Source: Anaeromicrobium sp.
Lineage (GTDB): Bacteria; Bacillota; Clostridia; Peptostreptococcales; Thermotaleaceae
DNA: 52,655 nt
Assembly: GCF_025210435.1 (NCBI RefSeq)
Contig: NZ_JAOART010000050.1
Location: forward strand, 1 to 52,655
Direction: 5' to 3'
Part shown: in pieces, positions 52,602-52,655 of the stretch
Numbering within the stretch: position 1 is the stretch's first letter
Layout: each line of letters starts with the position of its first letter
Made by a program: the position numbers and the translations under genes
The notes under the pieces: generated by a model
The model's input: only the letters and a program-made list of their open reading frames with translations
Told to the model about the DNA's origin: nothing
Database searches by the model: none

Positions 52602-52655
52602 ATGATGATTGCAGCTAAATATATACTACCCCAAATACATATTATAAATAGTCAA
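52602..52655 (+). CDS. Partial reading frame at the window edge
   Basis: TAGGAG precedes two adjacent ATG codons (52602 and 52605) that open a frame still open at the end of the window (MMIAAKYILPQIHIINSQ). The product is cut off and not recognisable. The plus orientation is opposite to the satD-like gene. Confidence 0.4.
   Translation, partial: MMIAAKYILPQIHIINSQ

Overview
The window is about 30% GC by eye, with AGGAGG-type ribosome sites, frequent GTG/TTG starts, U-tailed hairpin terminators and strictly anaerobic functions such as the FeFe-hydrogenase maturase HydE. This fits the chromosome of a low-GC anaerobic Firmicute (Clostridia or Tissierellia). I cannot name a genus. No rRNA, tRNA or CRISPR array was recognised. 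Many start sites below differ from the longest open frame because a clear ribosome site marks an internal start.

Left part (0-21 kb): one copy of a 159-bp dispersed repeat, then hydE; a YfcE phosphodiesterase and a P-loop ATPase; a polyamine block (speA, then speD-speE-speB behind a structured leader) giving arginine to agmatine to putrescine to spermidine; an amidohydrolase, an M20 peptidase, a GIY-YIG protein, a three-domain rhodanese lipoprotein, a YdbC/PC4 protein, a membrane GGDEF-EAL gene broken by one in-frame amber codon, a rubrerythrin-like protein, two paralogous hydrophobic microproteins, a NatA-type ABC exporter and a methyltransferase.

Middle (21-35 kb, nearly all on the minus strand): an ABC-exporter remnant, a MATE pump with a marR regulator and matching palindromic operators, an M24 peptidase and a dCache sensor without an output domain. 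A glutamine/amino-acid module follows: AGCS symporter, glutaminase with a sigma-54 promoter and upstream palindromes, an NtrC-type regulator and its kinase, and SstT.

Right part (34-48 kb): a DHH phosphoesterase, an ECF sigma/anti-sigma pair, a MATE pump whose promoter is overlapped by a Fur-like box, a CHASE-like GGDEF protein, a cupin with a structured leader, a CdaR regulator with an MsmX-type ATPase, and a btuFCD-like transporter behind a cobalamin riboswitch with a terminator.

The right end (48.2-52.6 kb) looks accessory: an AraC remnant, a 759-residue fusion of a WYL transcription regulator with an RtcB RNA ligase, an IS3 transposase remnant, a conserved hypothetical gene, a SatD-like protein with an added N-terminal winged helix, and a 28-bp tandem GC-rich repeat. 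The WYL-RtcB fusion is the most unusual object: RNA-end repair and probable DNA-binding regulation lie in one polypeptide, with a ribosome site and ATG preserved exactly at the RtcB boundary.
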